Assembly: GCF_003610235.1 (NCBI RefSeq)
Contig: NZ_RAPR01000001.1
Span: 4,650,001-4,714,000, forward strand
Direction: 5' to 3'
Length of the DNA stretch: 64,000 nt
Origin: Catellatospora citrea
Lineage (GTDB): Bacteria; Actinomycetota; Actinomycetes; Mycobacteriales; Micromonosporaceae
Part shown: positions 1-7,639 of the stretch, piece after piece
How positions within the stretch are numbered: the stretch's first letter is position 1
Layout of the letters: every line of letters begins with the position of its first letter
Made by a program: the position numbers and the translations under genes
The notes under the pieces: model-generated
Databases searched by the model: none
Seen by the model: only the letters and a program-made list of their open reading frames with translations
Told to the model about the DNA's origin: nothing

Positions 1-20
1 AGTCCCCGGGAGGCTGACAG

Positions 21-1220
21 ATGGCTCGTCTCGCCCGTACTCCAGGCTTGTCCGATGTGCAGACCGCGATCCTCGAGACGGTACGCGAGTTCGCGGACAA
101 GGAGATCATCCCGCGCGCGCAGCGGTTGGAGCACGCCGACGAGTACCCCGAGGAGATCCTCGCCGGGATGAAGGAGATGGGCCTGTTCGGCCTGACCATC
201 GGCGAGGAGTACGGCGGACTCGGCGAGTCGCTGCTGACCTACGCCCTGGTCGTGGAGGAGCTGTCCCGCGGCTGGATGTCGGTGTCCGGCATCGTCAACA
301 CCCACTTCATCGTGGCGTACCTGATCGGCCAGCACGGCTCCGAGGAGCAGAAGCAGCGGCTGCTGCCCCGGATGGCCACCGGCGAGGTGCGCGGCGCGTT
401 CAGCATGTCCGAGCCGAACACCGGCTCCGACGTCGCCGCGATCACCTCGAAGGCGGTCCGCGACGGCGACACGTACGTGCTGAACGGCCAGAAGATGTGG
501 CTGACCAACGGCGCGTACTCGTCCGTGGTGGCCACCCTGGTCAAGACCGATCAGGGCGCCGACAGCGTGTACGGCAACATGACCACGTTCCTGCTGGAGA
601 AGGAGCCGGGGTTCGGCGAGACCGCGCCCGGCCTGACCATCCCCGGCAAGATCGAGAAGATGGGCTACAAGGGCGTCGAGACCACCGAGATGGTGCTGTC
701 CGGCCACCGGGTGCCCGAGTCGGCGATCCTCGGCGGCGCGGACAAGGCGGGTCGCGGCTTCTACCAGATGATGGACGGCATCGAGGTGGGCCGGGTCAAC
801 GTGGCCGCCCGCGCCTGCGGCATCTCGATCCGCGCGTTCGAACTGGCCGTGGCGTACGCCCAGCAGCGCGCGACGTTCGGCAAGCCGATCGCCCAGCACC
901 AGGCCATCGCCTTCAAGCTCGCCGAGATGGGCACCAAGATCGAGGCTTCGCACGCGCTGATGGTCAACGCGGCCCGGCTCAAGGACTCCGGCGAGCGCAA
1001 CGACGTCGAGGCGGGCATGGCCAAGCTGCTGGCCAGCGAGTACTGCCACGAGATCGTCACCGAGTCGTTCCGCATCCACGGCGGCTACGGCTTCTCCAAG
1101 GAGTACGAGATCGAGCGCCTCATGCGCGAGGCCCCGTTCCTGCTCATCGGTGAGGGCACCAGCGAGATCCAGAAAACGATCATCTCCCGCGGCCTCCTGA
1201 AGGAGTACCGCGCCCGCTGA
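21..1220 (+). CDS. acyl-CoA dehydrogenase
   Basis: A 399-residue FAD-dependent acyl-CoA dehydrogenase, which introduces the alpha,beta double bond into an acyl-CoA thioester in fatty-acid or branched-chain amino-acid breakdown. The length is normal for the family. The N-terminal helical domain is followed by the beta-domain signature around residues 125-165 (FSMSEPNTGSD, then WLTNG) and the C-terminal helical domain. The segment GEGTSEIQ near residue 382 contains the glutamate that serves as catalytic base in most members. The ATG at 21 follows a purine-rich stretch (GGGAGG). The next gene lies on the other strand, so this is the end of a transcript. The exact acyl substrate cannot be read from the sequence. 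Confidence 0.95.
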   Translation: MARLARTPGLSDVQTAILETVREFADKEIIPRAQRLEHADEYPEEILAGMKEMGLFGLTIGEEYGGLGESLLTYALVVEELSRGWMSVSGIVNTHFIVAYLIGQHGSEEQKQRLLPRMATGEVRGAFSMSEPNTGSDVAAITSKAVRDGDTYVLNGQKMWLTNGAYSSVVATLVKTDQGADSVYGNMTTFLLEKEPGFGETAPGLTIPGKIEKMGYKGVETTEMVLSGHRVPESAILGGADKAGRGFYQMMDGIEVGRVNVAARACGISIRAFELAVAYAQQRATFGKPIAQHQAIAFKLAEMGTKIEASHALMVNAARLKDSGERNDVEAGMAKLLASEYCHEIVTESFRIHGGYGFSKEYEIERLMREAPFLLIGEGTSEIQKTIISRGLLKEYRAR

Positions 1221-1227
1221 CCGCCTG

Positions 1228-1917
1228 TCAGCGGGAGCGCAGCTCCGGTGGGGCGTCCGGCAGGTGGGCGAGGTCGCCCCGGCGTTCGGGGTGGTCGAGG
1301 TAGTGCTGCAGGACGGCGGCGACCTCGGCGTCACGCACGCGGTAGTCCGCGCCGCGCAGGCGCAGGGTGCCGGCGGTGGTGTCCAGGCGCACCCCGGCGC
1401 CGCTGTTCGGGCGCGCCGAGCGCACCTGCGACCAGGGCAGGTGCCGCCGGTGCACGCGGACCCCGCTCGCGTTGAGCACGATCTGCCGGGCGTGCCCGTG
1501 TGCCGGGCGCACGACCACCCAGAGCAGCCCCAACGCCAGCAGCGTCCACCCGATCGCGAGACCGACCTCACGGCCGTCCTCCAGCCGCGCCCAGCGGGCG
1601 ATGATCGGCAGCTGTACGGCGAACCACACCGCGGTCAGCACGCGGTCCGAGACCGGGGTGAGCACGAGGCCGGGCTCGCCGTCGGCGGCGCCCTGGCGCC
1701 ACCGCCCGTTCGGGTGGCGCATCAGGTGGAAGGAGCGGGCGACGGCGACCCCCACCCCGATGACGATCAGCCACAGGGTGACCGCCTCGTCGCCGGACAG
1801 CGGATGGATGGGCGTGGTCCGTCCGTACCACCACGCGCCGGCGATGAGCAGGAGCCCGGCCGCGGTGAGCGCGGCGGCGCGGGCGCGCGGGGTCGTCAGC
1901 ACGGCGATCACCCGCAA
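1228..1917 (-). CDS. four-helix membrane protein with PH-like C-terminal domain
   Basis: A 229-residue integral membrane protein of unknown function. Two hydrophobic segments lie near the N terminus (about residues 15-30 and 45-62). A second pair lies at about 95-107 and 120-136. After these comes a soluble region of about 85 residues (IVLNASGVRVHRRHLPWSQV onward) that resembles the bacterial PH-type (YokE/PH_6) domains of actinobacterial membrane proteins: an alternating beta pattern ending in an amphipathic helix. It converges on the acyl-CoA dehydrogenase with a 7-bp gap and is divergent from the small membrane gene at 1991. The PH assignment is by pattern and is not certain. Confidence 0.75.
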   Translation of the reverse strand: MRVIAVLTTPRARAAALTAAGLLLIAGAWWYGRTTPIHPLSGDEAVTLWLIVIGVGVAVARSFHLMRHPNGRWRQGAADGEPGLVLTPVSDRVLTAVWFAVQLPIIARWARLEDGREVGLAIGWTLLALGLLWVVVRPAHGHARQIVLNASGVRVHRRHLPWSQVRSARPNSGAGVRLDTTAGTLRLRGADYRVRDAEVAAVLQHYLDHPERRGDLAHLPDAPPELRSR

Positions 1918-1990
1918 AGGCTACGAGACCACCTCACCTCCGCCAACGGCGCGGCCGGTGTCGATTCCGGGGCAGGCTATTCTGGCCGAC

Positions 1991-2398
1991 GTGCGACGAC
2001 TGCTCACCCCCGGCTGGCTGGCCGGTCATGCGCTGGCCCTGCTGGCCGTCGTCACATGTCTCGCCCTCGGCTGGTGGCAGGCGGGCCGCGCCGCCGAGGG
2101 AAACACATTGAGCTGGGCGTACACCTTCGAGTGGCCGATCTTCGCGATCTTCGTGGTGGTGATCTGGGTCCGGGAGATCCGGCTCACCCTCCGCAAGGGC
2201 CGTGCCGAGTCCCCGGCCCCGGCCGTTGACCCGGTGGACCGGCCGCGGCCGGTCATCACGCGGCGGGTGAACCAGCCCACTGCCGCGGGCGACGACTCCG
2301 GCGATCCGCAGCTGGCCGAGTACAACCGTTACCTGGCCTGGCTGAACGAGAACCCCGAGGCACGACCCAGCGACTATCCCGCTAAGGAGTATCGATGA
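1991..2398 (+). CDS. small two-helix membrane protein, partner of DUF3817 gene
   Basis: A 135-residue protein starting at GTG 1991. The reading frame is open far upstream, but the sequence before 1991 is a shadow of the opposite-strand gene. Two hydrophobic helices (about residues 11-30 and 43-60) precede a polar C-terminal tail with the motif AEYNRYLAWLNENP. That tail motif is conserved in actinobacterial proteins encoded directly before DUF3817 genes (from memory). The stop overlaps the next start in ATGA, so the two are probably translated together. Homologues are sometimes labelled as glucitol-operon regulators, but nothing here supports DNA binding. Function unknown. Confidence 0.75.
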   Translation: MRRLLTPGWLAGHALALLAVVTCLALGWWQAGRAAEGNTLSWAYTFEWPIFAIFVVVIWVREIRLTLRKGRAESPAPAVDPVDRPRPVITRRVNQPTAAGDDSGDPQLAEYNRYLAWLNENPEARPSDYPAKEYR

Positions 2399-2718
2399 AC
2401 GGCGCACTGACCCGGTACCGCATCATCGCCTGGATCGTGGGCGTGCTGCTACTGGCGCTGACCCTCGTCGCCATGCCGATGAAGTACTTCGCCGACAACA
2501 ACACGGGCGTGCTGATCGTCGCCCCGGTGCACGGCTGGCTGTTCGTGGTCTACCTGGCCGCCGTGGGCGACCTGGCCCGCCGGGTGCAGTGGCCGGTCAC
2601 CCGCATCCTGCTGGTGGCGCTGGCCGGCACCATCCCGTTCCTGTCGTTCGTGATGGAGCGCCGCGTGGTCGGCTGGATCCAGGGCACCGACCGGCAGCCC
2701 TCGTTCACAGAAGCGTGA
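2395..2718 (+). CDS. DUF3817 membrane protein
   Basis: A 107-residue membrane protein with three predicted transmembrane helices (about 10-28, 38-62 and 69-88) and the DUF3817 hallmarks: PMKYFADN after the first helix and VAPVHGWLFVVYL in the second. The ATG is embedded in the stop of the preceding gene (ATGA). The 3' end overlaps by 14 bp, tail to tail, with the radical SAM gene on the other strand. No enzymatic motif is visible; the role of the family is unknown. Confidence 0.85.
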   Translation: MNGALTRYRIIAWIVGVLLLALTLVAMPMKYFADNNTGVLIVAPVHGWLFVVYLAAVGDLARRVQWPVTRILLVALAGTIPFLSFVMERRVVGWIQGTDRQPSFTEA

Positions 2719-4756
2719 GCTGGACGCCCGCCGCCTCGGTGGCGGCGGGCGGCTCCGTCTCGTCCCCGGTCAGCACCAGGTCCCGCGCCGGGGTCTCGCG
2801 CGCCGGCAGCCCGTGCCGCCGGCAGGCGCGGCGCACCTTCGCGGTGACCAGCCGCTGGTAGTCGGCGCTCACGTAGGCCCGGTTGCCGGGGTAGAGCCGC
2901 TCGTAGAACGGCACCAGCTCGGGGTGGTTCGCGGCCAGCCAGCCCAGATACCACTCCCGGGCGCCGGGCCGCAGGTGCAGGACCAGCGGCGTGATGCTGG
3001 ACGCCCCCGCCGCGACCAGCGCCCCGACCGTCGCGTCGAGCTGCTCCTCGCTGTCGGACAGGCCCGGCAGGATCGGCGCCATCAGCACGCCCACCCGCAG
3101 GCCCGCGTCGCTCATCCGGCGCACCGCGTCGAGCCGCCGGGCGGGGCTCGGCGTGCCCGACTCGACGCTGCGCCACAGCGCCTCGTCGAGGAAGCCGATC
3201 GAGAACGCCACCGAGACCCGGGCCCGCTGCGCGGCCCGCTGCAGCAGCGGCAGGTCCCGCAGGATCAGGGTGCCCTTGGTGAGGATCGAGAACGGGTTCG
3301 ACCAGTCCGACAGCGCCCCGATGATGCCCGGCATCAGCTGGTAGCGCCCTTCCGCGCGCTGGTAGCAGTCGACGTTGGTGCCCATCGCGATCGGCTTGCC
3401 GTCCCAGCGGGGCGAGGCCAGCTCGCGGCGCAGCAGCTCGGGCGCGTTCACCTTCACGACGATCTTCGAGTCGAAGTCGTGCCCGGTGTCCAGGTCGAGG
3501 TAGCTGTGCGTGTTGCGGGCGAAGCAGTTGTGGCTGACCACGCCGTTGGCGATGAAGTCGCCGGTGCCGGTGGTGATGTCCCACAGCGGCAGCTCCAGGC
3601 CCAGCGGCTCGATCGACGCCACGTGCAGCGGCACCGCGCCCTTGATCGCGACGCCCTGCACCGTGCGCCGCCGGGTCACCGCCGGGTCGGTCAGGTGGAA
3701 GAAGCGCAGCTTCTCCGGCAGGCCGCCGAGCAGCCGCAGGCTCAGCAGGCCGATCGGGTCGCGCCGGTCCTCGACGACGAAGTCGAACCCGAACGCGCGC
3801 AGCGCCGCCCGGGTCGGCTCGACCAGCTCCGGGTCGGTGTGCACGATGCGCCACAGGCCCTGGGTGTGGCTGCCCTCGGCGTCGAAGACCCCGGCCAGGA
3901 AGCCCTTGTCCCACTCGGCGTCGCGTTCCTCCGGCCGCTGCAGCAGCAGGCCGATCAGATCGAGATCCCGCCGGGCGTACGTGCGCAGCCCGGTGCGCTG
4001 GCCCAGTGGCGTGTACTCGGCGGTGTGCACGCCCGACTCGCGCAGGTAGCCGATCGTGCGGCTGAGCACCTGCGGCTCGGCACAGGCCAGCCGGAAGCGC
4101 GGCACGGTGCCGTACGGGTCGCGGTAGCCGGTGTCCGGCTCCGGGCGCAGCACCGCGTGCAGGTAGCCGCGCCGGTACTCCGGGGACTCCTTGGGCTGCT
4201 CGACGAAGCGGCCGGTGCCCATCAGCTTGTTGCCCGTGGTCAGGTGCGGCCGCTGCGCGGCTCCCGAGCGGGCCCCGGTGACGTGCTTCCAGCCCCGGTC
4301 GGTCAGGAAGCGGTGGTCGCCGCTGGCCACCAGCTCGGTGCCGTCGCGCAGGGTCACCCGGTAGGCGGGCTTCACCGTGGACCACTTGTCGCGCACGTGG
4401 GTCACCGCATACCGCCGGTAGGAGCCCTCGCGGACGGTGCCGACGATCGCGTCGCCGACGCGCAGCTCGGCGATGGGCTTGGTGCGCCCGTCGGCCATCA
4501 GCACGGGAGTGTCCCCGGCCAGGCAGTACGAGCAGGCGTGGGTGCAGCCGCGATAAGGGTTGATCGTGTATTCGAACGGCACCCCGCGCGGCTCGCCCGC
4601 CACCTTGTTGATCAACGACTTGGCGCGTACCTCGTAGAACGTCATGCCGGCGAAGCCGGGGGTGTCGAACGTACGCACGACCGCGCCGGGCAGCGGCTGC
4701 TGCACCGGCGCGGTCGCGTCCGGCGGGATGCTCTCGGTCAGATGGCTCCAGCGCAC
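2705..4756 (-). CDS. intein-containing Rv2578c-family radical SAM protein
   Basis: A 683-residue precursor. The host protein (residues 1-77 plus 411-683, about 350 residues when joined) is a radical SAM enzyme of the Rv2578c/spore-photoproduct-lyase-like family. Its [4Fe-4S] motif CX3CX2C reads CTHACSY followed, after removal of the intein, by CFARNTH. The reaction of the family is not established. The intein occupies residues 78-410 and ends in HN before Cys411. The GTG start at 4756 is 6 nt after a TCTAAT -10 box, which overlaps a LexA-type palindrome; this suggests a leaderless, DNA-damage-inducible transcript. The enzyme can assemble its cluster correctly only after protein splicing, because the third cluster cysteine is the C-extein nucleophile. 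Confidence 0.93.
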   Translation of the reverse strand: MRWSHLTESIPPDATAPVQQPLPGAVVRTFDTPGFAGMTFYEVRAKSLINKVAGEPRGVPFEYTINPYRGCTHACSYCLAGDTPVLMADGRTKPIAELRVGDAIVGTVREGSYRRYAVTHVRDKWSTVKPAYRVTLRDGTELVASGDHRFLTDRGWKHVTGARSGAAQRPHLTTGNKLMGTGRFVEQPKESPEYRRGYLHAVLRPEPDTGYRDPYGTVPRFRLACAEPQVLSRTIGYLRESGVHTAEYTPLGQRTGLRTYARRDLDLIGLLLQRPEERDAEWDKGFLAGVFDAEGSHTQGLWRIVHTDPELVEPTRAALRAFGFDFVVEDRRDPIGLLSLRLLGGLPEKLRFFHLTDPAVTRRRTVQGVAIKGAVPLHVASIEPLGLELPLWDITTGTGDFIANGVVSHNCFARNTHSYLDLDTGHDFDSKIVVKVNAPELLRRELASPRWDGKPIAMGTNVDCYQRAEGRYQLMPGIIGALSDWSNPFSILTKGTLILRDLPLLQRAAQRARVSVAFSIGFLDEALWRSVESGTPSPARRLDAVRRMSDAGLRVGVLMAPILPGLSDSEEQLDATVGALVAAGASSITPLVLHLRPGAREWYLGWLAANHPELVPFYERLYPGNRAYVSADYQRLVTAKVRRACRRHGLPARETPARDLVLTGDETEPPAATEAAGVQLTLL
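3527..4525 (-). mobile_element. intein with LAGLIDADG-type endonuclease domain
   Basis: A 333-residue in-frame intervening sequence (precursor residues 78-410). It starts with the nucleophile Cys78 (CLAGDTPVLMADG, splicing block A). Block B follows with the conserved histidine in GDHRF (near 148). The sequence ends in the block F/G pattern LWDITTG...VSHN (terminal His-Asn), followed by Cys411 of the host. In the middle, FLAGVFDAEG (about 286-295) is a LAGLIDADG motif, and GYLHAVLRPE (about 197-206) looks like its degenerate partner, so the homing endonuclease may be partly decayed. Insertion is within the radical SAM cysteine motif, the most conserved site of the gene, as is usual for inteins. 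Confidence 0.93.
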
Positions 4757-4764
4757 CCCGCCAT

Positions 4765-4780
4765 TAGAACATATGTTCGA
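4765..4780. promoter_or_regulatory. LexA-type SOS box
   Basis: The palindrome TAGAACATATGTTCGA matches the actinobacterial/mycobacterial SOS box TCGAAC-N4-GTTCGA in all but two outer bases. It lies 9 bp before the GTG of the radical SAM gene and overlaps its -10 box (TCTAAT on the minus strand), a position suited to repression by LexA. It also lies between the radical SAM gene and the 3' end of the thioredoxin gene. Confidence 0.75.
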
Positions 4781-4783
4781 ACA

Positions 4784-5140
4784 CTAGGCAGCTGTCGCGT
4801 CCGCCTTCACCTGCTCCATGTCGAGCTCGCGCACCTTCTGGAGCAGGTCCAGGAAGGCGGCCTCGGGCAGGGCGCCCGGCTGCGAGTACACGATCACGCC
4901 GTCGCGGATGGCCATGATCGTGGGGATCGACTGGATGTTGAAGTGCATGGCGAGCTCCTGCTGCGCCTCGGTGTCGACCTTGCCGAAGGTGACGTCCGGG
5001 TTCGCCTCGGCGGCCCGCTCGTAGACCGGCGCGAAACGGACACACGGACCACACCAGCTCGCCCAGAAGTCGACGAACGTGATGCCGTCGCCGCTCGTCT
5101 TCTCGCCGAAGTTTTCGGTGGTGAACTCCACGGTGCCCAT
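4784..5140 (-). CDS. thioredoxin family protein
   Basis: A 118-residue thioredoxin-fold protein with the active site WCGPC (Cys30 and Cys33) and the cis-proline loop SIPT, the size of a free cytoplasmic thioredoxin. It would reduce disulfides in client proteins. The start chosen is ATG 5140, which has a good AGGAG Shine-Dalgarno 8 nt upstream; an in-frame ATG 15 nt earlier lacks one. It is upstream of, and on the same strand as, the radical SAM gene (27 bp gap), but the SOS box in that gap suggests separate control. Confidence 0.93.
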   Translation of the reverse strand: MGTVEFTTENFGEKTSGDGITFVDFWASWCGPCVRFAPVYERAAEANPDVTFGKVDTEAQQELAMHFNIQSIPTIMAIRDGVIVYSQPGALPEAAFLDLLQKVRELDMEQVKADATAA

Positions 5141-5290
5141 CGTCGTGCTCCTCATTTCTTCGAGTGACCAGCGTCCATGTAAACCACTGCGCCACTTGGC
5201 TCATTCCCGACCTGTCCACGGTACAGACGGTGACGTGACGCACAGGGCGGCACGCGATACAACGCGCGCGCTGCGGAGGACCATGAAGAC

Positions 5291-5698
5291 GTGCCCGCGA
5301 CCTTCGTCTACGACGGCGACTGCGCCTTCTGCACCCGGTGTGTCGAGTTCATCCGCCGCCACGTGCCGACCGACGCCATGATCGTGCCATGGCACCGCGC
5401 CGACCTGCCCGCCCTGGGGCTGACCCGGGAGCAGTGCCTGGCCGCGGTGCAGTACGTGGAGCCCGGCCGCCCCGCGCTGGCCGGCCCGAACGCGATCGAG
5501 GCCCTGCTGCGGGCGAGCCGATCGGTCTGGCGTCCGGTGGGCGCGGCGCTCGGCCTGCCCGGGGCGGGGCTCGTCTCGTGGCCGGTGTACCGCTGGATCG
5601 CCCGCCACCGCCACCAACTCCCCGGCGGCACCGCCGCCTGCGCGGTGGCGGGGTCGCCGGTCACTCGGGAGCGGCCTCGGGGCGCTTGGGGACCATGA
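5291..5698 (+). CDS. DCC-family thiol-disulfide oxidoreductase-like protein (DUF393)
   Basis: A 135-residue protein of the DUF393/DCC family, named for its N-terminal motif, seen here as YDGDCAFCTRCVEF (residues 7-20). The family is predicted to have a thioredoxin-like fold, and the two cysteines CX2C would be redox-active. The central region (PGRPALAGPNAIEALL) is also typical. GTG 5291 is used as start, close after the leader. The 3' end overlaps by 38 bp, tail to tail, with the MaoC gene. The redox partner is unknown. Confidence 0.88.
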   Translation: MPATFVYDGDCAFCTRCVEFIRRHVPTDAMIVPWHRADLPALGLTREQCLAAVQYVEPGRPALAGPNAIEALLRASRSVWRPVGAALGLPGAGLVSWPVYRWIARHRHQLPGGTAACAVAGSPVTRERPRGAWGP

Positions 5699-6128
5699 CC
5701 TTGCGCTTGAAGATGCAGACCAGGGTGCCGTCCTGGTTGTAGCCGCGGGTCTCGACGCTGACCACGCCGCGGTCGGGCTTGGAGCCGGACTCGCGCTTGT
5801 CCAGCACCGTGGTCTCGCCGTAGATGGTGTCGCCGTGGAAGGTCGGCGCGACGTGGCGCAGGCTCTCGACCTCGAGGTTGGCGATGGCCTTGCCGCTGAC
5901 GTCGGGCACCGACATGCCCAGCAGCAGCGAGTAGATGTAGTTGCCGACCACCACGTTGCGCTTGAACTCGGTCTGCGTCGCCGCGTAGTGGGCGTCCAGG
6001 TGCAGCGGGTGGTGGTTCATGGTCAGCAGGCAGAACAGGTGGTCGTCGTACTCCGTGACCGTCTTGCCGGGCCAGTGCTTGTAGATCGCCCCGACCTCGA
6101 ACTCCTCGAAGTAGCGCCCGAACTGCAT
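5661..6128 (-). CDS. MaoC family dehydratase
   Basis: A 155-residue single hot-dog-fold protein of the MaoC group (enoyl-CoA hydratase or mesaconyl-CoA-type dehydratase). The hydratase signature lies around residues 22-50 (TVTEYDDHLFCLLTMNHHPLH). The central helix FKRNVVVGNYIYSLLLG and the later strand APTFHGDTIYGET fit the fold. ATG 6128 follows GGGAG at good distance; the longer open frame to 6242 has no Shine-Dalgarno. Because the family hydrates or dehydrates CoA esters, it may act in the same acyl-CoA metabolism as the dehydrogenase at 21, but the two are 4.4 kb apart on opposite strands. Confidence 0.9.
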   Translation of the reverse strand: MQFGRYFEEFEVGAIYKHWPGKTVTEYDDHLFCLLTMNHHPLHLDAHYAATQTEFKRNVVVGNYIYSLLLGMSVPDVSGKAIANLEVESLRHVAPTFHGDTIYGETTVLDKRESGSKPDRGVVSVETRGYNQDGTLVCIFKRKVMVPKRPEAAPE

Positions 6129-6345
6129 TGTCCGTCTCCCGCCCCTGGATGCAGCGAACGGCGGGGCCCTCCCCGGCACCCGCCGCCCGCGCTTGTGAAA
6201 AGGATTCTGCACGGCCGTTACCGGCGAGTACATAGGCCGCACCGAGAACTACATCACAGACAACGGATCCCCGCCCCGGGGGTGATTGGCACGCTTGGCG
6301 GCAAGCGTCCGCGCTTGCGGCATATGCTGACCTCAGGAGGTCGCC

Positions 6346-6879
6346 ATGCCGAGTAATTCCGCAGCGGATCACCTGATCTCGCGCCAGCTGTATCGGCGGG
6401 AGATCGCTCCCCTCACCTTCGAACCGCACGAGTGGGAGCTGCTGACCCGGCTCCCGGCCCGTGTCATGATCGCCGCCACCTCCGCCGAACCCGACAGCGA
6501 CCGCCGTACGGTCGACGAGGGCCTGGCCGGCATCAACGCCATCGCCGCCGGCGCCGACGTCGACTCCGAGCTGGTGAAAGCCATCGTCGGCGCGATCTAC
6601 GCCGAGGCGGACCCCGATCCGCCCGCCGCGGAGCAGTTCCGCGACCCGCACGCCGCCATCACCGAGGTGCTGGTGAGCTGTCGCGCGGCCGCGATCGTGC
6701 TCGACGCCCGGGCCACACCGGCCGACGGGCAGGCATACCGCCACTGGCTGGCGGCGATCGCGGACCAGGTCTGCGGGGCGGCTCGCTCCGGTGGCCTGCT
6801 GGGCATCGGCGGGACCACCCGCAGCCCGGCCGAGCAGCGCTTCCTGGCCGACCTGCTGGACGCGCTGCGCAACGTGTGA
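6346..6879 (+). CDS. hypothetical soluble helical protein
   Basis: A 177-residue protein that I do not recognise. It begins at ATG 6346 with a strong Shine-Dalgarno (CAGGAGG). It is predicted almost wholly helical, with no signal peptide and no membrane segment. Acidic and alanine-rich stretches alternate, and a short conserved-looking end reads RSPAEQRFLADLLDALRN. It is followed 20 bp later by the TrmH-type methyltransferase, which appears to have its own leaderless promoter. Codon use matches its neighbours, so it is very likely a real gene. Confidence 0.75.
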   Translation: MPSNSAADHLISRQLYRREIAPLTFEPHEWELLTRLPARVMIAATSAEPDSDRRTVDEGLAGINAIAAGADVDSELVKAIVGAIYAEADPDPPAAEQFRDPHAAITEVLVSCRAAAIVLDARATPADGQAYRHWLAAIADQVCGAARSGGLLGIGGTTRSPAEQRFLADLLDALRNV

Positions 6880-6884
6880 CCAGC

Positions 6885-6890
6885 TAAAAT
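6885..6890 (+). promoter_or_regulatory. -10 box for leaderless methyltransferase transcript
   Basis: TAAAAT ends 9 nt before the GTG at 6900, the distance expected when transcription starts at the start codon itself. No good -35 hexamer is visible. Confidence 0.45.
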
Positions 6891-6899
6891 CCTTCACTT

Positions 6900-7553
6900 G
6901 TGACCATCGAACGGGAAGTGGACGGCCCGGCCGCCGAGGACGAGCTGGCGGTCGGCGTCGGGCCGTGGCCCGGTTCGTGGCCGGCGGGCGACCACTACGA
7001 CCACGCGCTGCTGGCCGCTGGCGACCGGCGCAACGTGGTGGACCGCTACCGCTACTGGCGGCACGAGGCGATCGTGGCCGACCTGGACGCCCGCCGGCAC
7101 GACTTCCACGTCGCCATCGAGAACTGGCAGCACGACTTCAACATCGGCACGGTGGTGCGCACCGCGAACGCGTTCCTCGCCGCCGAGGTGCACATCGTGG
7201 GCCGGCGCCGCTGGAACCGGCGCGGCGCGATGGTGACCGATCGCTACCAGCACGTACGCCACCACGACTCGATCGAGGCGTTCGCCGCCTGGGCGCAGGG
7301 CGCGGAGCTGGCCGTCATCGGCATCGACAACCTGCCCGGCAGCCGCCCGCTGGAGACGACCACCCTGCCGCGGCACTGTGCGCTCCTGTTCGGTCAGGAG
7401 GGTCCGGGGCTGTCCGAGGCGGCCCGGGCGGCGTGCGACCAGATGTACTCGATCGCCCAGTACGGGTCGACCCGCTCGGTCAACGCCGGGGTGGCCTCGG
7501 CGGTCGCCATGCACGCCTGGATCCGCGCGTACGCCGGCCCACCCCCGGCCTGA
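6900..7553 (+). CDS. TrmH/SpoU family RNA 2'-O-methyltransferase
   Basis: A 217-residue SPOUT-class methyltransferase that transfers a methyl group from S-adenosylmethionine to a ribose 2'-OH in tRNA or rRNA. All three SpoU motifs are present: NIGTVVRTANAF (near 82), LLFGQEGPGLSE (near 162) and the C-terminal knot SIAQYGSTRSVNAGVASAVAMH (near 184). No extra N-terminal substrate-binding domain is present beyond about 50 residues. The GTG start lacks a Shine-Dalgarno and sits just after a TAAAAT box, so the message is probably leaderless. The target nucleotide cannot be predicted. Confidence 0.92.
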   Translation: MTIEREVDGPAAEDELAVGVGPWPGSWPAGDHYDHALLAAGDRRNVVDRYRYWRHEAIVADLDARRHDFHVAIENWQHDFNIGTVVRTANAFLAAEVHIVGRRRWNRRGAMVTDRYQHVRHHDSIEAFAAWAQGAELAVIGIDNLPGSRPLETTTLPRHCALLFGQEGPGLSEAARAACDQMYSIAQYGSTRSVNAGVASAVAMHAWIRAYAGPPPA

Positions 7554-7639
7554 CCGGCCCGCCGATCGTGCGGCGCCGCGCCTGTCGATCTTGGCGAGTG
7601 GCTTGACGTGCTCCGACGACGGGGCGGACAGTGGTGGTC

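Noticed and set aside
2813..5167. A long open frame of 784 codons on the plus strand across the radical SAM and thioredoxin genes
   Set aside because: It mirrors the third-position GC bias of the opposite-strand genes, is rich in Arg, Gly, Ala and Pro, and has no domain; recognisable proteins occupy the other strand.
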